Source: Labia minor (Eukaryota; Arthropoda; Insecta; Dermaptera; Spongiphoridae). From it: a stretch of 64,000 nucleotides of DNA. The translations under genes were made by a program, and so were the position numbers. The notes below the pieces were generated by a model. That model made no database searches. It was given only the letters and a program-made list of their open reading frames with translations, and was not told where the DNA came from. Positions 34,275 to 45,475 of this stretch are shown here, piece by piece. The stretch spans positions 44,036,734 to 44,100,733 of the forward strand of contig OY720350.1 of the NCBI GenBank assembly GCA_963082975.1, given 5' to 3'. Position 1 is the first letter of the stretch. Each line of letters begins with the position of its first letter.

Positions 34275-35790
34275 ATTAAAATATATATATATATTAAATA
34301 TATTAACTATTTGAAGATTAAACCTTCATCATACCGGAAGAATAAATTTTATAATTTTCTTAGATTAATAATAAAAAAAATATAATTGATTTATTATGAA
34401 AGTAGGCTTTAACAAATAATGAATGATTTAATATCTTGATGCTCGGCGTTGGAGGTAAAAGAGTTAAACCTCGTCACAATAAACATTTACAATTGTGTGA
34501 AAGTTGTTGCTTTAAAAAATATATACTATTATATTTATAGTAAAAAAAAAATATTATTTTTCCTTCACAAGGAATAAATCAAAAAGAATCTATCATTAAA
34601 AGAAAAAAAAATAACATGAACTATGGAAAAAAGATAATTATTATAATTTAATGTCATAGATGAGTATCTTTTTAAAGGGATGTCGTGTCGAATATGTCAC
34701 TTCAATTATAAATAATTATTATAATAGGAATTGTGACATCGATGGGAATCAATGACATGCAATGCAGCAACTTTGACGTTTTGTATGAATATACATCCTC
34801 AAAAAAAGAGAAAATAGAAAAAATTCAAAAATCTTTATTTTATAAACTTTAAAAAAAAAAATTAAGTAAAAATATCATTTTCTTTATTAATCGTGGTTAA
34901 AAATAGTTAAGAATCGATTTATAATCATATTTAAATCATTTATGTAAATCATTACTATCATAATAAATCAATATTACATTATTTTTTAATTTACTTTCAA
35001 CAAATTCAATAAAAATTTCGTTTTATTTTACAAACCCAGAGACCCCCCATTTCTGTTTCATTGATATGAATTCCCATTCATAAATACAATAGACATTCTT
35101 GCTGGAATTGTAATTGAATCCTCCAATAATTTTGATTTTTTCCCTTAAAATTATTTTTAATATCAAATTTATAAATTAGAATTGACAATTTTATCTCAAG
35201 TAATAAAATATATGTAAATCCCACAAATTAAAATTTGTAGTCAATGTAATAAAATAAAAAGTGAAAATAATTAATTATTTTTTATTTTAATGATGAAATT
35301 TTAAGGTGTAATATATGATATATTAAAATTAATTAAAATATAATTATTATAAATTTTATTATTTGTTTATATCTTATAATATGGATAATTATTATAGATT
35401 CAAAAGTACGGCAAGGGTGGGGGGATTGCTGATGTTTGATATAAAATTTTTTATTTTGATTTATAATATTAGAAGAAAACACTGTTTAAATTTTAAAGGT
35501 TTAACCACCATTCTTTCTAATAATATTAACAATTATTGGTTTTAGTAAAATATGTTAATTTATTCATTTTATAATTCTTTTTTCAAAAAGTGATTGATTG
35601 AGTTATTGGTATATGTAAGTGACGAAGGGTTATCGATTGACCTATTGTTCATGTTTTATTTTATTACAGGAAGAGGGTCAATAAACTTAAACATGTGAAA
35701 TTGATTCTAAATAAATTAACAAAATTTATTTTTTATTTATTTTTTAATAGAATTTATAATTCATGGTACAAATTCACTATCATTATTAAA
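34275..35790. other. AT-rich intergenic DNA, nothing recognised
   Basis: Homopolymer-rich; no supported feature. Confidence 0.5.
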
Positions 35791-36042
35791 TACTACAGCA
35801 GTTGTTTCCAACTTTTCTGAATCTGCGCCCTCCTTTTTTAAAAAAAATTCTTGCGCCCCCCCTTAATTTTTGTAATAATCTAATTTCATAAATTCTCACA
35901 TAATATAGTAACCATATTAAAAAATTTTAAAAAAAAATTGCAAATGTTTAAGAGCCTGATCGCAAAAACATTTTTGTTTTAGAACCATATTGAAAACTTG
36001 CACTTGAATGCCCTCAAAGGGTTGGAAAACACTGTACTACAG
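35791..36042. mobile_element. hAT-type MITE with 8-bp target duplication
   Basis: Element 35799-36034 (236 bp) is flanked by a perfect TACTACAG duplication (35791-35798 and 36035-36042). The ends CAGTTGTTTCCAACTTTT and inverted CAGTGTTTTCCAACCC fit the hAT pattern CAGnGnTTnCCAAC. A GCGCCC stretch sits inside, as in many hAT MITEs. No coding capacity. Confidence 0.85.
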
Positions 36043-36832
36043 TTTAATATAATACTTAGTATTTATAATAGTTATCTTTTTAATTTCCACTATCTGTAGG
36101 TAACCAACCATAGACATTTTCTTTTACCCGATTATCCAATGAGAATCTTCTTGATTCAATTTAATTATTATTTGTGTTGTCATTAAATTTTTTTCTGGCT
36201 CACGTTAATGTGTAATTTTTTTTACCTATCGATTTATGGTCTCTCCTATTTCAAATAATCTGCTTAATTGGATCACTTGGTTCATTGATCCATTCATCCA
36301 TTTACCCTTGACTAATTTCCCCCCCCCCCCCCGTCATGCCATATTTTTTCTCATTTATTAATCATTCATTGAAAGGTCAACAATCCTCTTTTCTTTGCGA
36401 AATGAATTCGAATATATAAAAAAAAAAAAAATAAAAATAAAAAATCATTTGATTAATAGACACCCAAAGTTGTGATGAAATATTTTTTAAATACAAAACA
36501 CACCAAAATTGTTATTGTATACTAGTATAATTATAAAATATTCTCTCTTTCTCTCTCTTTAACAAAAACACAAATTATAAATTCATTGCATGATTCAAAG
36601 ATAAAAATGTATATCATATAAAGATTAATGAAATTTTACAATAATTCATTGATCATTTTATGAATTAATAATCTCAGAAGATTATAAATGATTTAAATAA
36701 AATTACACAACATTAAATAAGCACTAATAATTTTTCATTAGTTAATAATGACAGATTTCCTTAACGAAGAGATAAAGACATCTCTAAATTACCTTTTATA
36801 TGATGAAATTTTGATTAAATCCATTCTTAGAA

Positions 36833-36871
<39 letters not shown>

Positions 36872-39586
36872 TTGTAATTTAATATATTTTTATTGTCCAT
36901 TTTTTTTCATTCAAAACATCCTAGGAATTTTCTCTATTAATTGAACAATTATTAACAGATATTAAATAAAATTCTATTCAACTTTTTATTTAATACCTGG
37001 ATTGACTTACAAGGATGTACAAATAACAAAAAAAAAAAAATAAAATAAAAATATTTCATTTAAACGATTTCGTTTTTTTAATTTGATTTAATATGTATCA
37101 TTAAAATTTAATAATCGAATTTATTTCGATTCAATAGAATATCTTTTTGCTTATTATAAAGAAAAACAAAATTCTTATCAATCATATAAATTGAGTTTTA
37201 CATAAATTTTAAAATATAAATATACAAAAACTACTTTAATTTTTTTTTTTTTGTTAACCTTATAATTACTACATTCTTAATTATTAAACTAAATAAAAAA
37301 AAAAAAAAAATAAATAAAATTTTTTTATAACAAATTCTATATAATTCCGATGAAAATATTTATTATTTTTTTTTTTATATATATTTATTTAATTATTTGT
37401 TATTATAAATAATATAAATAATTCGATTCATTATCACAAATCATTAAATAAAAAAAAAAAAAAAATGGAAATTAATTTGATCAGAAAATTTAATAACAAA
37501 AAGCACAAAAAAAGAATTCCAAGTACATATATTAAATATATAATTATAAATTTTAATTATATATATATGTAATAATTAAGAGCTTTGAAATATATATTTT
37601 GCTCCGCTAGTTTACGCAACCAAACGTCCTTTTATATTTATTTAATTTATATACTCAACAAGCATTTAACATTGAAATTTGATATTGTAATAAATTTAGC
37701 AATTTTTATATAATATCCTTAATAATAATAATACCAAAAAATTATACATATGTTGATATTAATAACAAAAAGAAAGATTTTTTTTGTTTGGTATATATTG
37801 ATATAATTTAAAAATTATTATTTTAAAGAAAATTCTATTAAAATTGATTAACTTAAACAAGGCTTTTGGTGCACTTTTCATATACCTACATTAATTGATA
37901 CTTTAAATTGTTAGAAGCCATAATAAAATCAGCATTCCCTTCATAAACTACATTAAATGAATTAAAATAAGAATATATACAGCATTTGCATGTATACAGT
38001 CCGGTTGCATAAAATAAGAATAGAATATATTTTTCATATGCCTATGATTATAAAAAAAAACTTTTTGAAATAAATTAGTCTCATTTTATATCTAAAATCA
38101 TATTTTTGAATAATTTTTAAAAAAAGTAAATATTAACTAACAAAACACATAATTCAGTAAAAATATATATTAAATAATAAAATTAATAATAATAATAAAA
38201 AAAAAAAACAAAATAAAATATTAATATAAATTAAATATTTTTATTAAAAACTTTCATAATAATAATAATAATAATTCCTAGGCTTCTAGCTGAAGCCCAA
38301 ACTCCTAATCTTTGTAATTTTTTTTTTTATTAATACTGTGCTGTGTAAATATTGTATGTTTCAATAAAACATAATAATAATAATAACAAATAAAATAAAT
38401 TTACATATGTTCGATTAGATTTCCAATTTTAATTTATATTTTATCATTTTTAATTTTATAATTTAAAATTAAGAGAATTATATTGATACAAAATGAGAAC
38501 AAAAGTGAGAGAGAGAGAGAGTTGTAACTAAAAAGAATAAATTATCAACAAAATAAATTATCTGCAAGTATTGCATTTTGTGTGCCATACAAATAAGTTG
38601 TCATAACAGTAGAACTGACCTTTCGAAAAAATGCATATCGAATTTCCAAATAATAAAAATATCATGTAAATTAACTGTATATATATATATATAATAAATT
38701 CTTTGAATTGATCCCGAGTGAAGGAGGCCATTAATATATATATCTATATATATATATATGACCTGGAAGATACTTTTTAAATACCTGTTTGAATCATTTC
38801 CTTAAACTGCCATAAATATCATTAATAACTAATTCTTATAATTATTACTACTGTATTGTATTTGATAATATAATTATTTATTTATTATTCAATTATATTA
38901 TATATAAATATATTATTATTATAATATATATATTAAAATTTAATATAAAAATATGTGTGTGTCATCTATAAATGATGATAATATAAATTATATGTATGTA
39001 TAAATAACAAATGTTTATATATATCTATGTAATGAAAAAGATGATCTGAGAATATAATGGATTATTTTTATTTGTTTTTTTTTAATTCCGATCCTTGATT
39101 GTATGTGGGTGGTAACTAAAAGAAATGATAGAGAAAGGTCAACTACAACTTTCTAGTGCTTGTATGAATGAATGTCTTCTAAAGAAATTAATTTGATTTT
39201 TAATTATGATATTCCTTGTTAAATGAATGGATATATAATGCCGAGTTGTTATGGACAATCAGATAAGACAAGTCATTCCATATTCTAAAACCTCAAGAAC
39301 TTTTTAATTTCATTTAATCTTAACCTTTCTTCTCCTTAAAGATCCCACTTAATTTATCATTTCAATGCAAATTTTAGTGAACACTAATTTATAATTTAAA
39401 TTTTATAATGAATGAAAAAGTATCCTAGTTAAATCAGAAATATTTACTGGATTTATAAACATAGTCAGGGGCGGTAATTCAAATTAATTTGAATTTAGTT
39501 TCAATGCGGAACCAGGTACAGTTTACAAATACATATTATGGATTGAATGAAAAAGTGGAGTTAAATTATTATAAACTTAGGAATTA
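36043..39586. other. AT-rich intergenic DNA, low complexity
   Basis: Contains a C-run (36320-36333), an ATT trinucleotide tract (36834-36870), many poly-A/T runs and TA tracts. A few slightly more complex stretches (for example 38265-38370 and 38560-38650) could be long 3' UTR, but no frame or signal supports a gene. Confidence 0.5.
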
Positions 39587-40222
39587 ATAAGTTGACCTGT
39601 GGCCAGGTCCGAACCGACCGACGGTTTGAAATAAATTAATTTCCAGCTACAGAAACAATTTCAAATAATTTTAATATATCTATTAATGTAATAAAAAACA
39701 GATATGGATATAACATAAATATTTTTAATTTTATTTTATTTATAATATATAGCTGAAGTAGCCGGCGTTGCTGGCGTTACCCGAGGCTGTGACGTCATGA
39801 AGGGCTGGGTGACGTCATATAATTTTAAATTAAGAAAAACATAATGAAGATTATTTTTCCCGAGGATAAAACCAATACATTCGTGGTGATATGTAAAAAA
39901 ATCTCCTCATGTGAAATTTGGTGCGAAAATAACCCTTCCCTTCTTATCGTCGATCGCTAATACTACCACTTCCGGTTTCCGGATTTGCACCAAAAGTTGA
40001 TCAATTCATCCCACTGATTAAGTAAATATACCAAATTTCATCAAAATCCGTTAAGCTGTACACATCTATACGGACGGACAGACGGACAGACGGACGGACA
40101 GACATCATGTTAAAAATACTTTTTTCTGTTAAGAAAATGCATGATTCGTGGAGATATGTAAAAATCTCCACATGTGAAATTTGGTGTGAAAACAATACCT
40201 CCCTTACTATCGTCGGTCGGTA
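39587..40222 (-). mobile_element. Family B Helentron-like element, full length
   Basis: Starts AAGTTGACCTGTGGCCAGG and ends CGTCGGTCGGT. It differs from other copies by an insertion-like block AGCCGGCGTTGCTGGCGTTA around 39770-39790 and by lacking the ATGCAAGACC stretch. GTCY-type microsatellite at 40070-40104. Confidence 0.75.
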
Positions 40223-40412
40223 AAAATTATAAACAGAATTGCGGTGTTGGAGAAAATGCCGATTTATAAGGATTTTTCTTAGTTTAGGTTATATAAATCA
40301 CAATTATATATTAGTATATATATGATATATAAAACATATTTTGATCCTTTCTTCTTACTACTTCATCTTGGTTAAAGGTAAATCATTAAAAAATTCGTTC
40401 ATTTTTATAGGT

Positions 40413-40560
40413 CAGGAGTGAGCAAACTTTATTATCAAAGGGCCAAATGAAAGTTCGACGTTTCTTGGTGGGCTACAGACAACCAAACAATTTAATAAAT
40501 TATTTAACCTTAAATATTTAATGAAACATTTACAAAATACATGTCTTCTCCAAGGTCTCA
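40413..40560 (+). mobile_element. hAT-like terminal fragment
   Basis: CAGGAGTGAGCAAACTTT at 40413, followed by AAAGGGCCAAATGAAAG and GGTGGGCTACAGAC, resembles the left end of hAT elements (CAGGnGTnnGCAAACTTT...GGGCC). A possible inner remnant (CGAACCGCACAAAAATATTC, GGCGGGCTGTG) lies at 41164-41196. The right end was not found. Confidence 0.45.
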
Positions 40561-40724
40561 AAAATTGTTTCATTGTTGTAGTGATTTTATATAATATATA
40601 TCTTATCTTATTATACTAGCAAAAATTTTATATATTTATATATTTGTAAATTTTTAAGATATAAACCGCTCCAAGGATTTTTTGAAATTCATTTAATATT
40701 TATAAAGAAAAATTGATCCGTATT

Positions 40725-41060
40725 AGTTTCAGCCTAGGGGAAAATCATTTTTGTTAGTTTTTTCTTAATTTAAAATAGGAATTTTAATAATAAAAAAATA
40801 GCACCGGGTAACGCCGGATAACGGTTCCTTAAATATAAAATATTATCAATAAAATAAAATTAAAAATATTTATTTTAATAATATTTTATAATCAAATTAC
40901 CAAATATATATTATGTTATATTCACAGGCCATACTTTTCTGTCTTTCAGTAAATTTAAGGGCTGTATGTTTTATAACTTTTTTTTAAATTATTTTCTTTT
41001 AAATTATTTGAAATTGTTTCATATATTTTGTCGTTTATTTATTTTAAATAATAATCTTAA
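40725..41060. mobile_element. Degenerate family B-like fragment
   Basis: AAATCATTTTTGTTAGTTTT, GGGTAACGCC and the TTATTTGAAATTGTTTC block occur in the order found in plus-oriented family B copies, but heavily diverged and without termini. Confidence 0.35.
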
Positions 41061-41211
41061 TCTTAAACATTCATAGTTCATAAGGAATAATTGTTTTAAA
41101 GTACGAACCAGCTATTATTACTTTAATTTAATAGTAGTAAAATGATATTGTACTATTATGTTCGCGAACCGCACAAAAATATTCGGCGGGCTGTGTGTTG
41201 CTATATAAAAT

Positions 41212-41354
41212 AAATAAATAAATAAAAAAATAAATAATAAATAAATAATAAATAAATAATAAATAAATAATAAATAAATAATAAATAAATAATAAATAAA
41301 TAATAAATAAATAATAAATAAATAATAAATAAATAATAAATAATAAATAATAAA
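41212..41354. repeat. 11-bp minisatellite, AATAAATAAAT-type
   Basis: About a dozen tandem copies of an 11-bp unit (AAATAATAAAT and frames of it). The long minus-strand frames over it are an artefact of this repeat. Confidence 0.85.
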
Positions 41355-41679
41355 CACAAAAAGCGATCTCTGCCGCAAAAGTCTTCCATTCAGCATTTGG
41401 CGAATCTCAAATATTCGCTTATAAAATTGAATATAGGCCAAATGGAACAAATTATAAGTCCAAAATATAATTTCTAAAATATGTTTTCTTTTATTTAAAA
41501 ACCTTTAACCTTTTAAAAATTGTTTTTCTCTGACAGTTTTTGAAGTGAAACTTCTTTAGCGGCGTCCTGACATTTGGTTCAGAATGGAGAGTGAATTGAA
41601 AAATTGAGATTTGGTAACGCAAGCGAGAAAAAAGATATAGGTATAACGAGTGAGAATGAGAAAGAGCTATAAAGTCCAT

Positions 41680-41727
41680 GACGCGCATGCGCGCGAGTAC
41701 GTTGACGCGCATGCGCGCGAGTACGTT
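41680..41727. promoter_or_regulatory. Two tandem NRF1/ewg-like palindromes
   Basis: A 24-bp unit, GACGCGCATGCGCGCGAGTA plus CGTT, is repeated exactly twice. Each copy holds the palindrome GCGCATGCGC, the core site of NRF1 (ewg in flies). In such AT-rich DNA a CpG-dense pair suggests a promoter or an insulator-like site. The nearest frames are 42292-42696 (plus) and low-quality minus frames at 41491-41767. Binding is inferred only. Confidence 0.4.
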
Positions 41728-42291
41728 GAGGCCACTTTAAATTAGGCATCAACAAGAAAGGCCGCATAAGCTGATTGACCTAAGAAAGTGACTTTTGTGA
41801 AATTATTGATAATATCCTTGATCCGTTAATATGTAAGTATATTCAAATTTAAAATATTATCAAAAATAATATTTCTCAGCCTCTACTGGGTCAATGAATT
41901 AAAAATCGTGATTCATCACAGATAACTACAACGCATTTTACGCATCAGTACGTGAGAGAGGCATATTACTTCTGAGCTATTGATAAATATTTCTACCTAT
42001 CGCTGCTATACGCTATAAGTCATATATAAAAATTGATATTTATATATATATATATATATATCGTGAAATAATTAAAATTCTCAAGTCAAATATACAGCGT
42101 GCACGCATACCGACGCATGTAATTGTGTGTGTGAACATGGTCGGCGATTCACACGCCAACACATACAGTTATGTGCGTCGATGACCATTCACGTTATTTA
42201 TCCGAATCTCAACATTACTTTAACACTACTAAATCAATTTAAAATTATTATTGCATTTAAAACTGCTTTTCTCTACTCCACAGATTTCACT

Positions 42292-42696
42292 ATGCCGAAA
42301 AAAAATAACGACCAAAATTTAGACGATATTATTTATTTCATACACCGTTCACTACTGGTTTATAGCCACACAGGTGCTAATGCACTTGAACGAGGCGAAG
42401 ATAAAATCCCTCTAATTCTCGGGGGAGATTTTAATGTAAATTTTGGATCTGATGATTCGTTGCCGTTGATCAACTTTCTTCGAGAAACATTTGGTCTGCT
42501 TATAAATAACGATCCCAAGGAATCAACAACAAAATCTGGAACTACAATAGATGCTGTTTTTACACGTTATATAGAAAATATCGAATCACGAACATATATA
42601 TCTTATTTTAGTTATCACAAGCCATTAATATCAGTATTACCAATTGAAGCACCAACCGACAATAGTACAGGCAATGTAGATATGATGATAGAGTAG
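42292..42696 (+). CDS. Endonuclease/exonuclease/phosphatase-type C-terminal domain, transposon-derived
   Basis: A 134-codon frame from ATG at 42292; the frame stays open upstream to 42127, but that part looks non-coding and has an acceptor-like CTCTACTCCACAG just before. The motif LILGGDFNVNFG is the G-D-F-N catalytic signature of EEP (AP endonuclease-like) enzymes. TTIDAVFTRYIE and YFSYHKPLISVL supply the late D and H motifs (the final S-D-H appears as S-Y-H-K). I recall such EEP domains in insect mobile elements, notably Helentrons, which carry Rep-helicase plus an endonuclease; a non-LTR retrotransposon is the alternative. No helicase, Rep or reverse transcriptase is nearby, so it is a fragment or a lone domain. 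Confidence 0.62.
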   Translation: MPKKNNDQNLDDIIYFIHRSLLVYSHTGANALERGEDKIPLILGGDFNVNFGSDDSLPLINFLRETFGLLINNDPKESTTKSGTTIDAVFTRYIENIESRTYISYFSYHKPLISVLPIEAPTDNSTGNVDMMIE

Positions 42697-43128
42697 ATAA
42701 TAATAATAATAAAGCGAATATTTGTTACGAAAATTTTATACTGTTATATGTCTTTCGAAATGATCCCTTTATTTTTCTCTATTTCTCTCTCACTCACACT
42801 CTCAACTAAAATTTCTCTTATTCTCTAGATTCTAAGAAGTTTCACTTCCGCCACGTGTACGATGCTGCACATTTTGCTTTTTTTATTTCAATTTACTTTG
42901 TACCCACTTCTCTCACACCCAAATCAGTAACACGATTTATTTTATTTTAAATATTTAATTTATTTTCAAATTAATTTGTCTACGTTTATTTTCTTTAAAT
43001 TTTTATATATTGGTATCTCTAACACTATTAGATACTTATTTGATGGATTGAAAAATTTTAAAGAATTCCCTTAGAGAAATATAATTATAGTAGAAATTTA
43101 AAGAGAAAAAGTTATATAAATAAATATA

Positions 43129-43160
<32 letters not shown>
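42697..43160. other. AT-rich spacer, C/T-rich patch and (TA)n tract
   Basis: A CTCTCTCT-rich patch (42770-42925) and a TA tract ending at the mariner-like insertion. No gene supported. Confidence 0.45.
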
Positions 43161-43715
43161 CAGGGTGCTTCAAAAAAATGTATACACACTTTAAACTATT
43201 GTAGTTTTCCCGCTCTACTGCCATTCGTGCATTATACGGTAATGATGATTTTTATTTTCAACAAGTTGGTGCCCCGCCGCACTATCACAGGGACGTACGA
43301 GCTTACCTGGATCAAAATTTGTCGGGCCAGTGGATAGGACGCAGGGGGCCAATCGAGTTTCCAGCACGCTCTCCAGACCTTACACCACTGGATTTCTTCT
43401 TGTGGGGCACAGTAAAAGATGAGGTGTACAAACGTAAACCACGTAACCTAGACATTCTTTGGAATGAGATTCAAGCAGTGTGTAGAGAAATCTCATTGGA
43501 CGTTTTGATACGATGTACAGAATCAGTTGTGACTCGTACTCAGAATTGTATTGATGCTGCAGGTCACCAATTTGAACAGTATTAACATTTGTTATTTATG
43601 TTTCATTTACATTGGACTTTCAGCTTTCTATTTTCCTGAAATTTAACTTTGTAGAACGGTAAATAAATTTTCTATGGAAGTTCAAAGTGTGTATACATTT
43701 TTTTGAAGCACCCTG
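43161..43715 (+). mobile_element. Tc1/mariner-superfamily element, 5' deleted
   Basis: Starts CAGGGTGCTTCAAAAAAATG and ends in its inverted copy (CATTTTTTTGAAGCACCCTG), with TA on both sides. 555 bp long; encodes only the second half of a transposase. Confidence 0.85.
43205..43585 (+). pseudogene. Transposase C-terminal half, catalytic Asp lost
   Basis: Open for 126 codons without an ATG. Motifs in order: FQQVGAPPHY, where the usual Q-D-G-A-P carries the second catalytic aspartate, here valine; then FPARSPDLTPLDFFLWG with the third-acidic-residue block, and KDEVY. The C-terminus (HQFEQY, then stop) looks natural. The DNA-binding domain and first aspartate are deleted, so it cannot transpose. 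The frame is otherwise clean, implying recent decay. Confidence 0.82.
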
Positions 43716-44082
43716 TATATTTCATTGTATCTAATTTTGTTGACTAGTGAAGCGTGATCAAGATCAAATACATTTTAATTCGTCACTGTTGTCAATCGAT
43801 AGTCATAATACAATACCCACCCCACCATTCAACTATCTAATCAACTAAATGACCAATGAATCATTTCTTGCACAATCTAGATGTGATTATAATCAGATGA
43901 CACCTAAAAAAAAATTTCTTTCGAGAAAAGAAAAATATATTTCTATAGAATAGATTTTTGAATTTTTTTTAACAATATCTGTAAAAATATTATATTTTCA
44001 TTAAATTAATTGGATTTTCTCCCCTTTAAATTATTCACAACAAAAAAATAAATAAAAATAATGTGTTTACAAGAGCTCTATT
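43716..44082. other. AT-rich spacer, nothing recognised
   Basis: No supported feature. Confidence 0.45.
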
Positions 44083-44430
44083 ATGAATGTTCAGGTGGAC
44101 TACTTTTTATGGATCCCCGGGTATAAAGGCATCAATGGGAAGGAGGCTGCCGACCAATTAGCTAAAATAGGAGCTAATAAAACAGAGTTCAACTTCCTTG
44201 AAATCTATTTAAATGACTCTCTTAAGTATATGAAAAATAAAATCTATAACATCTGGACTCAAGAGTGGGAGAGGAATGGCGCATTACTTAATAGTCAAAC
44301 TAATCATTTATCCACTAGAAAAATATTCAATATCAAGAAGAGAGCAGGCCATTCACTGCTTTTTTTTTCATGGACATCTGATTCTGAAAGAAAATGCCTC
44401 TTGGTGCACAATATGCGATAGGAGAGTACA
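44083..44430 (+). pseudogene. RNase H domain fragment of a non-LTR retrotransposon
   Basis: VDYFLWIPGYKGINGKEAAD QLAKIG matches the last conserved block of retrotransposon RNase H (W-I-P-G-H-x-G-I-x-G-N-E-x-A-D), with H to Y and N to K changes. Downstream the match to the post-RNase H tail (RRAGH, then FFHGHLILKENASWCTICD) switches frame at about 44360, so the region is frameshifted. The reverse transcriptase is absent. Likely a jockey/R1-type remnant. Confidence 0.72.
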
Positions 44431-44480
44431 GGGTTATTTTTCCCGGAGTATTTTCGTTCCCGGGAATCCCGGGAAATTAT
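44428..44480 (+). mobile_element. CCCGGG-rich transposon-end-like module
   Basis: CAGGGTTATTTTTCCCGG followed by CCCGGGAATCCCGGGAAATT. A related module, inverted, lies at 45938-46017 and its duplicate at 50570-50649 (ending GGGAATAACCCTC). They could be the two ends of a roughly 1.6-kb hAT-like element, but no target duplication was found. Confidence 0.35.
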
Positions 44481-44934
44481 AAAAAAATACTAAATTTGTT
44501 GTGGAAATTGTAAAAGTTTTACGAAAAAGTTAAATAAATGTTGTTTTTGCCAAAATATAAAATAAATTTAATTCAAAAATAAAAAAAAAATTCAGTAATA
44601 TATAATATATAATCATCAAAATATAACATAATCTTTTACTTGTTTATAAAATAACATTTTAGAAACGAGAGGCAATCAAGGGAAATGTCGCCTAAAACTG
44701 AGATCCTTCATATTAGAGGAGTAACGATTAGTTATTCCTTTTTATTTTTTTTTTTCTTTCTTTGTGGTTTTTTTTTTTGCATTATTTTCGATTTATTGGT
44801 TTTTTTGGCATTTTTTTTTTGTATTTTATTTTTCTTATTTTGGTTTTTCTTTACTGTATATATCGAAAAAGATGGAAAACTGAAACTCTGAGTCTGAGAT
44901 TATGTGTGCCCTCAATTAAAGACATTTATATATA

Positions 44935-45269
44935 ATGTTAAAAAAATAAAATTTTAGCTTTATATATTATATAAGCTTTAATAGTTAAAAATAATCCAAT
45001 ATATTTTAAATTTTATTATATAATTATAATAGAGATTGAAAATTTATTTGATTAGATTTATATATTTTAATTATTCAAAATATTATCTATTCTATAACAT
45101 ATAAATTTTATAATATAATATCTAATAATATATGGATTTATTTTTATTTGTTATGATAAGTAAAATTTGTTAACGAAACAAGAATTTTATATAAGTCTCT
45201 TGAAGAGAAGAATCTATTACAATGAAAAGTCTTATTCATCTATAGATAATTCATTAAATATCATTTTTT
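44935..45269 (-). repeat. Interspersed repeat E, copy 1
   Basis: About 335 bp matching 61118-61478 in inverted orientation, with blocks such as AAGAATTTTATATAAGTC, CTTGAAGAGAAGAATCTATT and CTATAGATAATTCATTAAAT. AT-rich, non-coding, no recognised termini. The other copy is in membralin intron 1. Confidence 0.72.
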
Positions 45270-45334
45270 TATTTATTTATGTTACTGATTACAGAGTGTT
45301 AGTTATTATGTAAATATGTAAATATGTTTTGTTT

Positions 45335-45475
45335 TTTTTGTTGTTTTTGTTTGCTTTTTGGATGTTTTTGCTATTTTTTTGTTATCAACCAAAAAGGCGG
45401 ACAGAAATAACATACAGGGACTGAAATAACATACAGAATGATTGTATATATCTTTCTTGAATAAATAAATAATAA
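45335..45475 (-). repeat. Interspersed repeat F, inverted copy with internal doubling
   Basis: Inverted relative to 24105-24205. The block equivalent to CTGTATGTTATTTC is doubled head to tail (GAAATAACATACAG at 45405-45418 and again at 45423-45436). Confidence 0.5.

Noticed and set aside
40001..40195. 64-codon minus-strand frame containing VRPSVRLSVR
   Set aside because: It is the GTCY microsatellite and body of a family B repeat read as protein.
41118..41450. 110-codon minus-strand frame rich in L, F, I and Y
   Set aside because: It is the translation of the 11-bp AATAAATAAAT minisatellite; no natural protein composition.
42127..42291. Upstream extension of the EEP-domain frame with an earlier ATG
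   Set aside because: The added 55 residues show no domain similarity and end at an acceptor-like CTCTACTCCACAG, so the later ATG is preferred.
44685..44891. Hydrophobic 68-codon frame resembling a membrane protein
   Set aside because: Phenylalanine/leucine richness comes from T-runs; no real helix pattern or conservation.
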